A stretch of 64,000 bases of DNA, taken from NCBI GenBank assembly GCA_007116035.1, contig SKJG01000067.1, positions 1 to 64,000 on the forward strand. The letters are read 5' to 3'. Source of the stretch: Thioalkalivibrio sp. (GTDB lineage Bacteria > Pseudomonadota > Gammaproteobacteria > Ectothiorhodospirales > Ectothiorhodospiraceae). A model generated the notes under the pieces. That model did no database searches, was not told where the DNA came from, and saw only the letters and a program-made list of their open reading frames with translations. The position numbers and the translations under genes are program-made. This document shows positions 1-8,057 of this stretch, in pieces (the first letter of the stretch is position 1; every line of letters starts with the position of its first letter).

Positions 1-133
1 AGTCGTAAAACTGGGCGGAGGGACAGGTCGCCGTGCAGATCCCGCAGTTCAGGCAACCGTTCAGCTCGTGGTCGTAACGGAAATCGCCACGGCTGTCGTC
101 GAAGATCTGCTGCATCTCAGCATATGTCGCCAT
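1..133 (-). CDS. sHdr-type heterodisulfide reductase subunit C-like iron-sulfur protein (5' end only)
   Basis: Only the first 44 residues are in the window; the gene runs off the left edge. The start ATG follows a good AGAGGTG ribosome site. Residues 27-38 hold C-L-N-C-G-I-C-T-A-T-C-P, the 4Fe-4S motif CxxCxxCxxxCP found in HdrC proteins. In sulfur oxidisers such a protein belongs to the cytoplasmic sHdr complex, which oxidises protein-bound sulfane sulfur delivered by rhodanese, TusA and DsrE-type carriers. The rhodanese and tusA genes directly upstream on the same strand support this reading. The remaining sHdr subunits would lie beyond the edge, so another HdrC/ferredoxin-type protein cannot be excluded. 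Confidence 0.65.
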   Translation of the reverse strand, partial: MATYAEMQQIFDDSRGDFRYDHELNGCLNCGICTATCPSAQFYD

Positions 134-167
134 GTTGCACCTCTTCGCTGTTGGCCGATGCAGGAAT

Positions 168-219
168 CCTGTGGTAAAACGCTAGATCAAGTCTAATTCG
201 CGAATCCATTTACCACAGG
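168..219. repeat. Perfect 11-bp inverted repeat with an inner palindrome, upstream of the HdrC-like gene
   Basis: CCTGTGGTAAA (168-178) and TTTACCACAGG (209-219) are perfect inverted copies separated by 30 bases. The spacer contains a second perfect palindrome, ATTCGCGAAT (196-205). The element lies between the tusA terminator and the HdrC-like start codon, so it is either an operator for a separate promoter or a leader stem-loop. Confidence 0.6.
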
Positions 220-263
220 GTAACCGTCGGATTTGTTGTTCGTTTTAGTAGGTTATTACGGAT

Positions 264-296
264 AAAAAAGGGGCCGGCCCGCTGACGGAACCGGCC
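264..296 (-). terminator. Rho-independent terminator after tusA
   Basis: Read on the minus strand, a GGCCGG/CCGGCC stem (291-296 with 272-277) is followed by CC and six T residues (269-264). It sits just downstream of the tusA stop codon and suggests that the HdrC-like gene has its own promoter. Confidence 0.65.
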
Positions 297-318
297 GCCG
301 GGGTTCTGCTCGAGCCGG

Positions 319-549
319 TCAGCCCTTCTTCATCAGGAAGAAGAACTTCCCACCTTCCTCGCGATGCTCCAGGAGCTCGTTGCCGGTCTGCTTGGCGAAG
401 GCCTGGAAGTCCTTCACGGCACCGGGGTCGGTGGCGATGATGTGCAACACCTGACCGCTGTCCATCGACGAAAGCGCCTTCTTCGCGCGCAGGATCGGCA
501 GGGGGCAATTGAGGCCGGACGCATCCAGCTCTTGGTCGAAATTGGCCAT
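319..549 (-). CDS. tusA: TusA-family sulfur carrier protein
   Basis: This 76-residue protein belongs to the TusA/SirA family of cytoplasmic sulfur carriers. The signature CPLP lies near the N-terminus (Cys15 with this start), and the cysteine carries a persulfide. In sulfur oxidisers TusA passes sulfur from rhodanese to Dsr or sHdr enzymes. I chose the ATG at 549 because AGGAG lies 8 bases upstream; a GTG one codon earlier is also possible. It sits between a rhodanese and an HdrC-like gene on the same strand, the usual sulfur-oxidation arrangement, but no dsrE2 gene lies between them. A terminator follows it. Confidence 0.92.
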   Translation of the reverse strand: MANFDQELDASGLNCPLPILRAKKALSSMDSGQVLHIIATDPGAVKDFQAFAKQTGNELLEHREEGGKFFFLMKKG

Positions 550-659
550 CACTCTCTCTCCTCAGTATTTCTCGTGTATGTCTCGGTGTGTCGGTTCGGT
601 AGGGTCTGCCGCCATCCACTCGCGCCAGACCTGTACAGCATCTCAGAAAGCTTGGCGGC

Positions 660-688
660 TTTATAGGCGAATACGAATTCTAATACAA
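660..688 (-). promoter_or_regulatory. Candidate sigma-70 promoter for tusA
   Basis: On the minus strand TTGTAT (688-683) and TATAAA (665-660) are 17 bases apart. The spacer and the -35 side carry ATTAG and AATTCG repeats (676-703, with CGAATT...AATTCG ends) that resemble the operator-like dyads elsewhere in the window. It would let tusA be transcribed separately from rhodanese. Confidence 0.45.
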
Positions 689-695
689 GAAAGTA

Positions 696-1028
696 CTAAT
701 TCGACGCGACAATAGGCTTTCCGGCCCTGGCCCAGCCCACGATGCCCCCCACCAGGTTGTGCACATCGCGGATGCCCTGCTGCGCCAGGAAGGCGCAGGC
801 CTGCCCCGACCGTGCCCCGGTCTGGCAGTAGAGAACGACCGGTTTGTCTCCGGCCAGCTCGTCCTTCCGCAGAGGGATCAGGTGCAGGGGAATGGTTTCA
901 GCATGGGGCAGCACGCCACGCGCGGTCTCCGCCATGGAGCGCACGTCCACCAGGCGGTACTCCCGCCCCTCGGCGTCCCATTCCTCCAGGGTCTGCGGGG
1001 TAACTTCCGAAATCGCGACTCCGAACAT
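696..1028 (-). CDS. Rhodanese-like sulfurtransferase
   Basis: This 110-residue single-domain rhodanese moves sulfane sulfur as a cysteine persulfide in the cytoplasm. The active-site loop C-Q-T-G-A-R-S covers residues 68-74, with Cys68 as catalytic residue. There is no signal peptide. It precedes tusA on the same strand with a 146-base gap, matching the rhd-tusA pairs that feed sHdr or Dsr sulfur oxidation. GlpE-type thiosulfate sulfurtransferase is the nearest alternative label; the neighbourhood favours a role in handing persulfide to TusA. Confidence 0.88.
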   Translation of the reverse strand: MFGVAISEVTPQTLEEWDAEGREYRLVDVRSMAETARGVLPHAETIPLHLIPLRKDELAGDKPVVLYCQTGARSGQACAFLAQQGIRDVHNLVGGIVGWARAGKPIVASN

Positions 1029-1162
1029 GCCTCACCTCTCGTCGGGTCCGCCTCCAAGCCACCTGCCCTCCCAGCCTAGGCGCACACGAGACGGAACCGG
1101 ATTGTGTATCGATGCTCGAGGACCCAGAGTCCCCGAGACGAGCAGCTGGCAAGGATACTCCA

Positions 1163-1185
1163 CATATTAGCAGATGCCAATATAC
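1163..1185. promoter_or_regulatory. Operator-like AT-rich dyad, copy 1
   Basis: CATATTAG, six bases, then CCAATATAC. A copy with the same spacing and only one difference in the 17 arm positions lies at 61388-61410 in front of the RND pump operon. Here it sits in the divergent region between rhodanese and the 103-residue gene and overlaps a possible minus-strand promoter (TTGACC 1195-1190, 17 bases, TGCTAA 1172-1167), a typical place for a repressor. Confidence 0.55.
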
Positions 1186-1276
1186 GATCGGTCAACCATG
1201 GGGATCACTGCCCTGCCGAACGTGCTGTGCTAGCTTTCCCGGGTTATGGAGTGCCACCCCTGCCGAGGAGACTGAC

Positions 1277-1588
1277 ATGGAAAAGACCGCGTTCACGAAG
1301 GACGGCCATTACGCCGTGACCCTACGCAACCGGGAAGGCCGGTTGCATCCCGCCAACCTCTACGTGCACCGGATCGAGGACGGCTACATGATCGTCCGCC
1401 ACACCTCCGGTCCCGATGTCGGTCTGCTGATTAAACTTGGCTATGATGACGTGGTCAAAATCGTTCGTACGCACCCGGTCTTGGACCGCAAGCGCTTCAT
1501 GATCCCCGAGGCGATGCTCAAACCCAAGCTCTGGGAAACCCGCGACAGCATGCGGACCTACTCTTCGGCGCCAGGCCTGGGCAAATAA
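1277..1588 (+). CDS. Conserved-looking protein of unknown function, 103 aa, beside the sulfur genes
   Basis: I do not recognise a family. The ATG at 1277 is preceded by GAGGAG six bases upstream, which decides the start against a longer open frame beginning at 1112. The protein has no signal peptide, membrane segment or cysteine. It is rich in charged and aromatic residues and looks like a small soluble beta-rich protein; its C-terminal part is basic. It is divergent from the rhodanese-tusA genes and shares with them a region holding the operator-like dyad at 1163-1185, so it may be co-regulated with sulfur oxidation. Confidence 0.7.
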   Translation: MEKTAFTKDGHYAVTLRNREGRLHPANLYVHRIEDGYMIVRHTSGPDVGLLIKLGYDDVVKIVRTHPVLDRKRFMIPEAMLKPKLWETRDSMRTYSSAPGLGK

Positions 1589-1607
1589 ACAGCTCGAGAC
1601 CTGCGCA

Positions 1608-1639
1608 CATCGAGGGTCCGCCACGACGGATCCTCGATG
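1608..1639 (+). promoter_or_regulatory. Thirteen-base-pair hairpin ending just before the bepA start codon
   Basis: CATCGAGGGTCCG (1608-1620) pairs with CGGATCCTCGATG (1627-1639), with one G-U pair and a six-base loop. It stops one base before the ATG at 1641 and leaves no obvious Shine-Dalgarno sequence free. It could control translation of bepA or end the upstream transcript, although there is no T tract. Confidence 0.5.
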
Positions 1640-1640
1640 C

Positions 1641-3062
1641 ATGAAAAGACTTATTGCAGGCCTGCTCGTTCTCGCCGGGCTGCTTTTCGCCGTCGCCCAC
1701 GCACAGTCGGGACGATTGCCTGATCTGGGTGATGCCTCCGGGGGTCTTCTGACCCCCAGCGAGGAACTCGAACTCGGCCGGTCGCTGCTGCGGGAGATCC
1801 GTCGGGTCATGCCCCTGGTGGACGATCCGGAGGTTGGGTTTTATATCGATGCACTGGGCCGCCGCCTCGTCTCCAATGCGCCGGATGCCTCCGGAACCTT
1901 CCATTTCCTCACCATCGACAACAACCAGGTCAATGCCTTTGCGATGCCGGGCGGCATCGTCGGCATGCACACCGGCCTGATCGTCGCCGCCAGGGACGAG
2001 GCCGAACTGGCGGCCGTCATCGCACACGAAATCGCGCACATCACGCAGCGCCACATCGCCCGGATGTATGCCCGCGGACGCGACATCAACTTCACCACCG
2101 GGCTCGCAATCCTGGCGGGAATCCTCGCCGCCAGCATCGACCCGGAGCTGGGCCAGGCCGCCATCGCGGGCGGCCTGGCCTTCGGGATGCAATCGCAGAT
2201 CGACTACACCCGCAGCAACGAGGCCGAGGCCGACCGCGTGGGCATTCAGATCCTCACTTCCGCCGGGTTCGATCCGCACGCGATGGCCGATTTCTTCGAG
2301 CGCATGCAGGAACTCACGCGGGGAGCCCACGACGCGGTTCCCGAATACCTGCGCACCCATCCCGTGACCCTTGGCCGGATCAGCGATGCGCGCGGCCGCG
2401 CCGAACAGATTCCCGGCGACTTCACCCGCGACGACACCGGCCTCTTCGACTGGATGCAGGCTCGCGTGCGCGCCCTGTCCGATCCGCAGCGCAGCGTGCG
2501 GGATCACGAGGCCCGGCGCCGGCACAGCCCCGCGCAGCTGTACGAGGCGGCCGTCGCCCACCTTGAACTCAGGCAGACCGACGCCGCCGAGCAGCTGCTG
2601 GACCGAATCCCAGCGGGTGAGGCGCCCGCGCTCGTGCTGGCGCTGGCCGAAACCGCGTTGCTGCGAAGGCAGGAGCGGTTTGCCGAGGCGCTGGAACAGC
2701 TCGAACAGTTGGATTCGGTCTATCCGGGGCATCCCGTCATCGGGGCCGTCCGGGCCCGAACGTATCATGAGGCAAACCAGCATCGCGAAGCCGTACGGAT
2801 GGTGGAGCAGGTGCTACGCCGACAGCCCACCCCCGACCCGCATCTGCTCCGCCTGAAGGCCGACGCGGCCGATGCCGACGGACGCATCGCGGTCAGTCGC
2901 GAGGCGATGGCCGAGTATTTCTTCCACCGGGGCCAGTACGACGAGGCGGTCCGCCAGTTCGACGACGCACTCGTCGCGCGCGACGCAACGCCGCGGGACG
3001 TCGAGCGTATCGAACACAAGCGCGACACGGCGCGTCAGGTGGCGCGGCAGGACTCCCGCTAG
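1641..3062 (+). CDS. bepA: M48-family periplasmic metalloprotease with TPR domain, BepA-like
   Basis: This is a 473-residue exported zinc protease of the BepA (YfgC) type, which in E. coli maintains outer-membrane protein assembly and degrades misfolded LptD or BamA. A signal peptide covers residues 1-21. The zinc motif H-E-I-A-H is at 129-133, and the third ligand is probably in the E-A-E-A-D segment near residue 195. The C-terminal third holds tetratricopeptide-like repeats (from about 300). Length fits BepA (about 490). The start is set by the signal peptide; the ATG follows a strong hairpin rather than a visible ribosome site. Confidence 0.88.
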   Translation: MKRLIAGLLVLAGLLFAVAHAQSGRLPDLGDASGGLLTPSEELELGRSLLREIRRVMPLVDDPEVGFYIDALGRRLVSNAPDASGTFHFLTIDNNQVNAFAMPGGIVGMHTGLIVAARDEAELAAVIAHEIAHITQRHIARMYARGRDINFTTGLAILAGILAASIDPELGQAAIAGGLAFGMQSQIDYTRSNEAEADRVGIQILTSAGFDPHAMADFFERMQELTRGAHDAVPEYLRTHPVTLGRISDARGRAEQIPGDFTRDDTGLFDWMQARVRALSDPQRSVRDHEARRRHSPAQLYEAAVAHLELRQTDAAEQLLDRIPAGEAPALVLALAETALLRRQERFAEALEQLEQLDSVYPGHPVIGAVRARTYHEANQHREAVRMVEQVLRRQPTPDPHLLRLKADAADADGRIAVSREAMAEYFFHRGQYDEAVRQFDDALVARDATPRDVERIEHKRDTARQVARQDSR

Positions 3063-3176
3063 TCGGCGAGGACCCCCGCAGGGAATGAAGCGCGGCCTCC
3101 ACGCGTCAGGTAAGGTGTTCGCGCCGCATCCCCCCGCGCTCAACGTGATTCCCATCCACCAGGAGGTCGAAAACCG

Positions 3177-4958
3177 ATGCAAGTCAACCGCCGTGAATTC
3201 CTTCAGATGATCGCCGCCGCCAGCGTCGCCGGCTTCCCCCTCACTGGTCTTGCCGGCAGCAACGGCCGTGGCAACATGTACGAGCTGCCGCGCTATGGGA
3301 ACGTGAGCCTGTTGCATTACACGGACTGTCATGGACAGTTGAACCCGATTTTTTTCCGCGAGCCCAACATCAACATCGGTGTCGCGGGCATGCGCAACCA
3401 GCCGCCGCATCTGGTCGGCGAGGCGCTGCTGAAGCACTTCGGCATCGAGGCCGGCGGCAAGAAATCACATGCCTACACCTACCTCGACTTCGTGGCGGCC
3501 GCGGAGAAGTACGGCCGGGTCGGCGGTTTCGCACACCTCTCCACCCTGGTGAAGCAGATGAAGGCTTCGCGCCCTGGAGCCCTGCTTCTGGACGGCGGCG
3601 ACACCTGGGGCGGCGGGACCGGTACCGGCGTTTGGACCAACGCGCAGGACATGGTCGATGCGCAGAAGCTGCTCACCAGCGACGTGATGACGGGGCACTG
3701 GGAGTTCACCTATGGCGCAGACCGTGTGATGGAAGTCGTGGAGAACGACTTCGCGGCGGCAGGCATCGACTTCGTCGCCCAGAACGTGACCGACGTCGAC
3801 TGGGGCGACCAGATCTTCAAGCCCTACGTGATCCGCGAAATCAACGGTGTGAACGTGGCCATCATCGGCCAGGCCTTCCCGTACACCCCGATCGCGAACC
3901 CCCGCTTCATGGTCGAGCAGTGGTCCTTCGGCATCCGGCCGGATGACATGCAGCGTCAGGTCGCCGCCGCCCGTGCCGACGGAGCCGAGATCGTCGTCGC
4001 GCTGTCGCACAACGGCATGGACGTGGACCTGAAGATGGCCGGAATGGTCAGCGGTCTCGATGCGATCTTCGGCGGCCACACCCACGACGCCGTGCCCGCG
4101 CCGACCCCGGTGACGACCCCCGATGGCGGCACCTGCCTGGTCACCAACGCCGGCTCCAACGCCAAGTTCCTGGCCGTGATGGACTTCGACTTCCGCGACG
4201 GCAAGATCCAGAGCTGGAAGTACAACCTGCTGCCGGTGTTCTCGAACCTGATCGACCCCGATCCGGAAATGCAGCAGTACATCACCAACATGCGCAACCA
4301 GGAGGTCACCTTCAACGGCGAGACCTTCAACATGGAAGAGAAGCTGTCCGAGGAACTGGCGGTGGCCGACTCCCTGCTCTACCGCCGCGGCAATTTCAAT
4401 GGCACCTTCGACCAGGTCATCGTCGATGCCATCAACGAGCAGATCGACACCCAGATCTCCTTCTCGCCGGGCTTCCGCTGGGGCACCACCGTCATGCCGG
4501 GCATGCCGATCACCTTCGAACACGTGATGGACCAGACCGGCCTGACCTACCCCGCCGTCACGCGCAACGTGATGACCGGCTCGACGATCAAGACGATCCT
4601 CGAGGACGTGGCGGACAACCTGTTCCACGAGGACCCGTTCTTCCAGCAGGGCGGCGACATGGTCCGGGTCGGCGGCCTGAAGTACGCGATCAACCCGACC
4701 AACAGGATCGGCGAGCGCATCCTTTCGATGGAACTGGACGGCAAGCCGCTGGATCCCGACAAGGAATACGTGGTCGGTGGCTGGGCCAGCGTGCAGGAAG
4801 AGCCGGCAGGAAACACCGGGCGCATGATCTGGGACGTGGTGGCCGACTATCTGCGCGACCACAAGACGATCAACATCGGTGCCGCCCAGCTGAACGAACC
4901 GGTCGTCGAGGGCATCGGTGAGGACAACCTCGGCTTCGTCCCGACCTCCAAGATCTGA
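3177..4958 (+). CDS. soxB: Thiosulfohydrolase SoxB
   Basis: SoxB is the periplasmic dimanganese enzyme that hydrolyses the sulfate group from thiosulfate bound to SoxYZ. The 593-residue protein starts with a twin-arginine signal (N-R-R-E-F-L-Q, residues 4-10). It has metallophosphoesterase motifs: D-C-H-G at 50-53, G-G-D-T-W around 140-144, the SoxB-type G-H-W-E-F at 173-177 in place of the nucleotidase GNHEF, and a G-G-H-T-H-D segment near 300. A GGAGG ribosome site precedes the ATG. No soxXYZA or soxCD lies in the window, so it is unlinked from its partners here. A terminator follows at once. Confidence 0.95.
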   Translation: MQVNRREFLQMIAAASVAGFPLTGLAGSNGRGNMYELPRYGNVSLLHYTDCHGQLNPIFFREPNINIGVAGMRNQPPHLVGEALLKHFGIEAGGKKSHAYTYLDFVAAAEKYGRVGGFAHLSTLVKQMKASRPGALLLDGGDTWGGGTGTGVWTNAQDMVDAQKLLTSDVMTGHWEFTYGADRVMEVVENDFAAAGIDFVAQNVTDVDWGDQIFKPYVIREINGVNVAIIGQAFPYTPIANPRFMVEQWSFGIRPDDMQRQVAAARADGAEIVVALSHNGMDVDLKMAGMVSGLDAIFGGHTHDAVPAPTPVTTPDGGTCLVTNAGSNAKFLAVMDFDFRDGKIQSWKYNLLPVFSNLIDPDPEMQQYITNMRNQEVTFNGETFNMEEKLSEELAVADSLLYRRGNFNGTFDQVIVDAINEQIDTQISFSPGFRWGTTVMPGMPITFEHVMDQTGLTYPAVTRNVMTGSTIKTILEDVADNLFHEDPFFQQGGDMVRVGGLKYAINPTNRIGERILSMELDGKPLDPDKEYVVGGWASVQEEPAGNTGRMIWDVVADYLRDHKTINIGAAQLNEPVVEGIGEDNLGFVPTSKI

Positions 4959-4982
4959 CCGAAGCCATTTCGCAGCCCCAGA

Positions 4983-5006
4983 CCCCGCCTCATGGCGGGG
5001 TTTTTT
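4983..5006 (+). terminator. Rho-independent terminator after soxB
   Basis: A 7-bp stem CCCCGCC/GGCGGGG (4983-4989 and 4994-5000) with a TCAT loop is followed by six T residues. It separates soxB from the convergent alr gene. Confidence 0.9.
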
Positions 5007-5025
5007 GTGCCCGGAGCCACGCGCC

Positions 5026-6111
5026 TCAGGGTTCGACGATCTGCAGCCTCCCGGCCACACGGGTCAGCAACTCGTAGCCGATCGTGCCCGCGGAGCGGGC
5101 CACGCGCTCCACCGGCAGGCCGTCACCCCACAGTGTCACCCAGTCCCCCACCCGCGCATCGGGCACCCCGCTGAGGTCCACCTCGAGCATATCCATCGAC
5201 ACCCGCCCCACCAGTGGACATTCCCGCCCATGCACGAGCACCGGCGTGCCTGAGGGGGCATGACGCGGATAGCCGTCGGCATAGCCGATCGCAACCACGC
5301 CGACCCGGGTCGTTCGCGTGGCCGTCCAGGTCGCGCCATAGCCGACGTGAGCGCCCGACTCCAGATTCTTCACCGCGATCAGCGGCGCGGTCACCGTCAT
5401 CACCGGGCGCAGATCCCGTTCCGGCCCATCCTCCCCCAGCAGGGGACTGGGACCGTAGAGCATGATACCCGGGCGAATCCAGTCGCCCCGCGGGGCCGCG
5501 GCGGCAAGCCCGGACACGACCGCCGCGGAATTCGCGAAACTTCGCTGTCCCGGCAACTCGGACACGGCATAGGCGAATTGATCCAATTGCACCCGGTTCT
5601 GGGGATGCCCGGGCTGGTCGGCACAAGCCAGATGGGTCAACCAGTGCAGGCCGTTGCGCGCGGCGGGATGGCGCTGGATCTGTTCAAGCAGGATCTGCGC
5701 CTTGAGCGGTGCGAAGCCCAGACGATGCATGCCGGTGTCGAGCTTGATCCAGAGCCCCGGCAACGCGCCGCGAAAACGGGCGAGCCCCGGCAATTGCGCC
5801 TCATCGTGGAGAACCGGCTGCAGCGCATGGCTGCCACACACCTCCCATTCCGATGCTTCCCGCGGACCCTGCAGGACCAGGATCGGCCCCGTGACGCCCG
5901 CGCAACGCAGGACCAGGGCTTCCTCGATGCAGGAAATGGCAAAACCCTCGGCAAATCCATCCAGTTGCGCGGCGGCCCACTCGATACCGTGCCCGTAGGC
6001 ATCGGCCTTGATGACCGCCCAGACGCGCTGTTCCGGAGCCAGCGCGCGCACCCGGGACAGGTTGTGGCGCAGCGCCCCGGCGTTACGCTGGATGCGGGCG
6101 GCGCGCTTCAC
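5026..6111 (-). CDS. alr: Alanine racemase
   Basis: This PLP enzyme interconverts L- and D-alanine for peptidoglycan synthesis. The 361-residue length is normal. The PLP lysine is Lys35 in the motif V-I-K-A-D-A-Y-G-H-G, and the C-terminal domain carries the expected G-R-V-S-M-D segment. The start ATG overlaps the dnaB stop by four bases, so the two are translationally coupled; dnaB-alr adjacency is common in gammaproteobacteria. The 3' end faces the soxB terminator. Confidence 0.96.
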   Translation of the reverse strand: MKRAARIQRNAGALRHNLSRVRALAPEQRVWAVIKADAYGHGIEWAAAQLDGFAEGFAISCIEEALVLRCAGVTGPILVLQGPREASEWEVCGSHALQPVLHDEAQLPGLARFRGALPGLWIKLDTGMHRLGFAPLKAQILLEQIQRHPAARNGLHWLTHLACADQPGHPQNRVQLDQFAYAVSELPGQRSFANSAAVVSGLAAAAPRGDWIRPGIMLYGPSPLLGEDGPERDLRPVMTVTAPLIAVKNLESGAHVGYGATWTATRTTRVGVVAIGYADGYPRHAPSGTPVLVHGRECPLVGRVSMDMLEVDLSGVPDARVGDWVTLWGDGLPVERVARSAGTIGYELLTRVAGRLQIVEP

Positions 6112-7469
6112 GCCTGGACGCCGACACCATAGACGTCGGGGTGATAATTCTCGAAGCGCGTGTACTGGCCGTGGAAGGTCAGCCGAACGGTGCCGATCGG
6201 GCCGTTACGCTGCTTGGCGATGATGATCTCCGCGGTGCCCTTGTCCGGGCTGTCCTCGTTGTAGACCTCGTCCCGGTAAACGAAGGCAATCAGGTCCGCG
6301 TCCTGCTCGATCGCGCCCGATTCGCGAAGGTCGGACATCACCGGGCGCTTGTTCGGGCGTTGTTCCAGCGAGCGGTTGAGCTGGGACAGAGCGATCATCG
6401 GCACGCCCAGCTCCTTCGCCAGGGCCTTGAGCGAACGCGAGATCTCGGAGATCTCGGTGGCTCGGTTCTCGCGCGACCCCGGGGACTGCATCAGCTGCAG
6501 ATAGTCCACGACGATCAGACCCAAACCCTTGTGCTCGCGCATCAACCGGCGCGACCGCGCACGCAATTCGGTGGGCGACAGAGCCGGGGTATCGTCGATG
6601 TACAGCGGCGCCTCCGAGAGCATGGATACGGCACTGGTCAGGCGCGGCCAGTCCCCGTCGTCCAGCCGCCCCGAACGCAGTTTCTGCTGGTTGATCCGCC
6701 CCATCGACGACAGCAGGCGCATCGCAATCTGCTCACCCGGCATCTCCATGCTGAAGACCGCGATCGGCTTCGCCGTCTTCATCGCCACGTACTCGGCGAT
6801 GTTCATCGCGAACGACGTCTTCCCCATCGACGGTCTCCCGGCAACGATGATCAGGTCGCCCGCATGCAGGCCGGAGGTGAGTTCGTCCAGATCCTGGTAG
6901 CCGGTGGCGATGCCGGTGATCGGGCTCTTGGTCTCGAACAGGTGCTCGATCTGTTCCACCGCCGCGGCCAGCAGCGGTTTCATGCCGCGGAAGCCCTGGG
7001 CACCCCGCGCCCCCCGCTCCGCAATCGCGAAGACCTTCTGCTCGGCCAAGTCCAGCAGTTCGCGGGTCGGACGCCCCTCCGGCGCAAAAGCGGAGTCGGC
7101 CACCTCGGTACCGACGGAGATCAGGGAGCGCAGAACGGAGCGGTCCCGGACGATATCGGCGTAGGCCTTGATGTTGGCGGCGCTGGGGGTCTGGCTGGCG
7201 AGTTCGCCGAGATAGGCAAGGCCGCCGGCGTCCTTCAACTGACCGGCGTTCTGCAACTGCTCGGCGACGGTGACCATGTCGAACGGTGCGTTGCGCTCGG
7301 CGAGCGCGGCGATCGCGCGAAAGATCAGCCGGTGGTCGTGCCGGTAGAAGTCATCGGCGCCGATGCGATCGGCGATCCGGTCCCAGGCCTCATTGTCGAG
7401 CATCAGCCCGCCAAGGACCGACTGCTCCGCCTCGACCGAATGCGGCGGCACGCGAAAAGCCTGGGTCAT
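6108..7469 (-). CDS. dnaB: Replicative DNA helicase DnaB
   Basis: DnaB is the hexameric 5'-3' helicase at the replication fork. The 453-residue protein has the N-terminal primase-interacting domain (about 1-110), a linker, and a RecA-like domain with Walker A at about 211-219 (G-R-P-S-M-G-K-T-S) and a Walker B-type V-V-D-Y-L-Q-L segment. No intein is present; length is normal. It lies downstream of rplI (64-base gap) and overlaps alr by four bases. Confidence 0.97.
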   Translation of the reverse strand: MTQAFRVPPHSVEAEQSVLGGLMLDNEAWDRIADRIGADDFYRHDHRLIFRAIAALAERNAPFDMVTVAEQLQNAGQLKDAGGLAYLGELASQTPSAANIKAYADIVRDRSVLRSLISVGTEVADSAFAPEGRPTRELLDLAEQKVFAIAERGARGAQGFRGMKPLLAAAVEQIEHLFETKSPITGIATGYQDLDELTSGLHAGDLIIVAGRPSMGKTSFAMNIAEYVAMKTAKPIAVFSMEMPGEQIAMRLLSSMGRINQQKLRSGRLDDGDWPRLTSAVSMLSEAPLYIDDTPALSPTELRARSRRLMREHKGLGLIVVDYLQLMQSPGSRENRATEISEISRSLKALAKELGVPMIALSQLNRSLEQRPNKRPVMSDLRESGAIEQDADLIAFVYRDEVYNEDSPDKGTAEIIIAKQRNGPIGTVRLTFHGQYTRFENYHPDVYGVGVQA

Positions 7470-7533
7470 GACGGTCCTGCCACGGAGGCCATCCCGGGTT
7501 CGGCCCCCGCCCGGGGCCCAAACCCGTCTCGGG

Positions 7534-7983
7534 TCATTCCTCGCCGATCACGATGACGCGGATGTCGGCATCCACATCGGCATGCAGATGCAGCTGGATC
7601 TCGTATTCTCCCGCCTGACGCAGGGGGCCTTCGGGGAGACGAATCTCGCGCTTCTCCACTTCGACGCCACGCGCGGTCACCGCATCGGCGATGTCGGACG
7701 CACCGATCGAACCGAACAGCTTGCCCTCGGCCCCGGACTTCGCGGTCATCTCGATGACCATGCCGGTCAGACTCTCGCGCCGCATCTCGGCGGCAGCCAG
7801 TGCCTGCGTCGCTGCGCGTTCCAGTTCGGCACGGCGGGCCTCGAACTCGGCGATGTTCTGCGGCGTGGCGAACTTGGCCTTGCCCTGCGGAAGCAGATAG
7901 TTACGGGCATAGCCCGGACGCACACGGACCTTGTCACCGAGACCGCCCAGGCTATCGATTTTTTCCAGCAGAATGACTTCCAT
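7534..7983 (-). CDS. rplI: 50S ribosomal protein bL9
   Basis: The 149-residue protein starts M-E-V-I-L-L-E and has the N-terminal RNA-binding segment G-Y-A-R-N-Y-L-L-P (about 24-32), the long central helix and the C-terminal domain of bL9. The open frame extends further upstream, but the bL9 N-terminus fixes the start at 7983. It belongs to the rpsF-rpsR-DUF2232-rplI group. Confidence 0.97.
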   Translation of the reverse strand: MEVILLEKIDSLGGLGDKVRVRPGYARNYLLPQGKAKFATPQNIAEFEARRAELERAATQALAAAEMRRESLTGMVIEMTAKSGAEGKLFGSIGASDIADAVTARGVEVEKREIRLPEGPLRQAGEYEIQLHLHADVDADIRVIVIGEE

Positions 7984-8057
7984 CTTGGTTTTCCTGTAAA
8001 TCGTTGAATGAATCCACACCGGTCGCGCAGAGTTTACACGCGAACCATCCGAACCGT

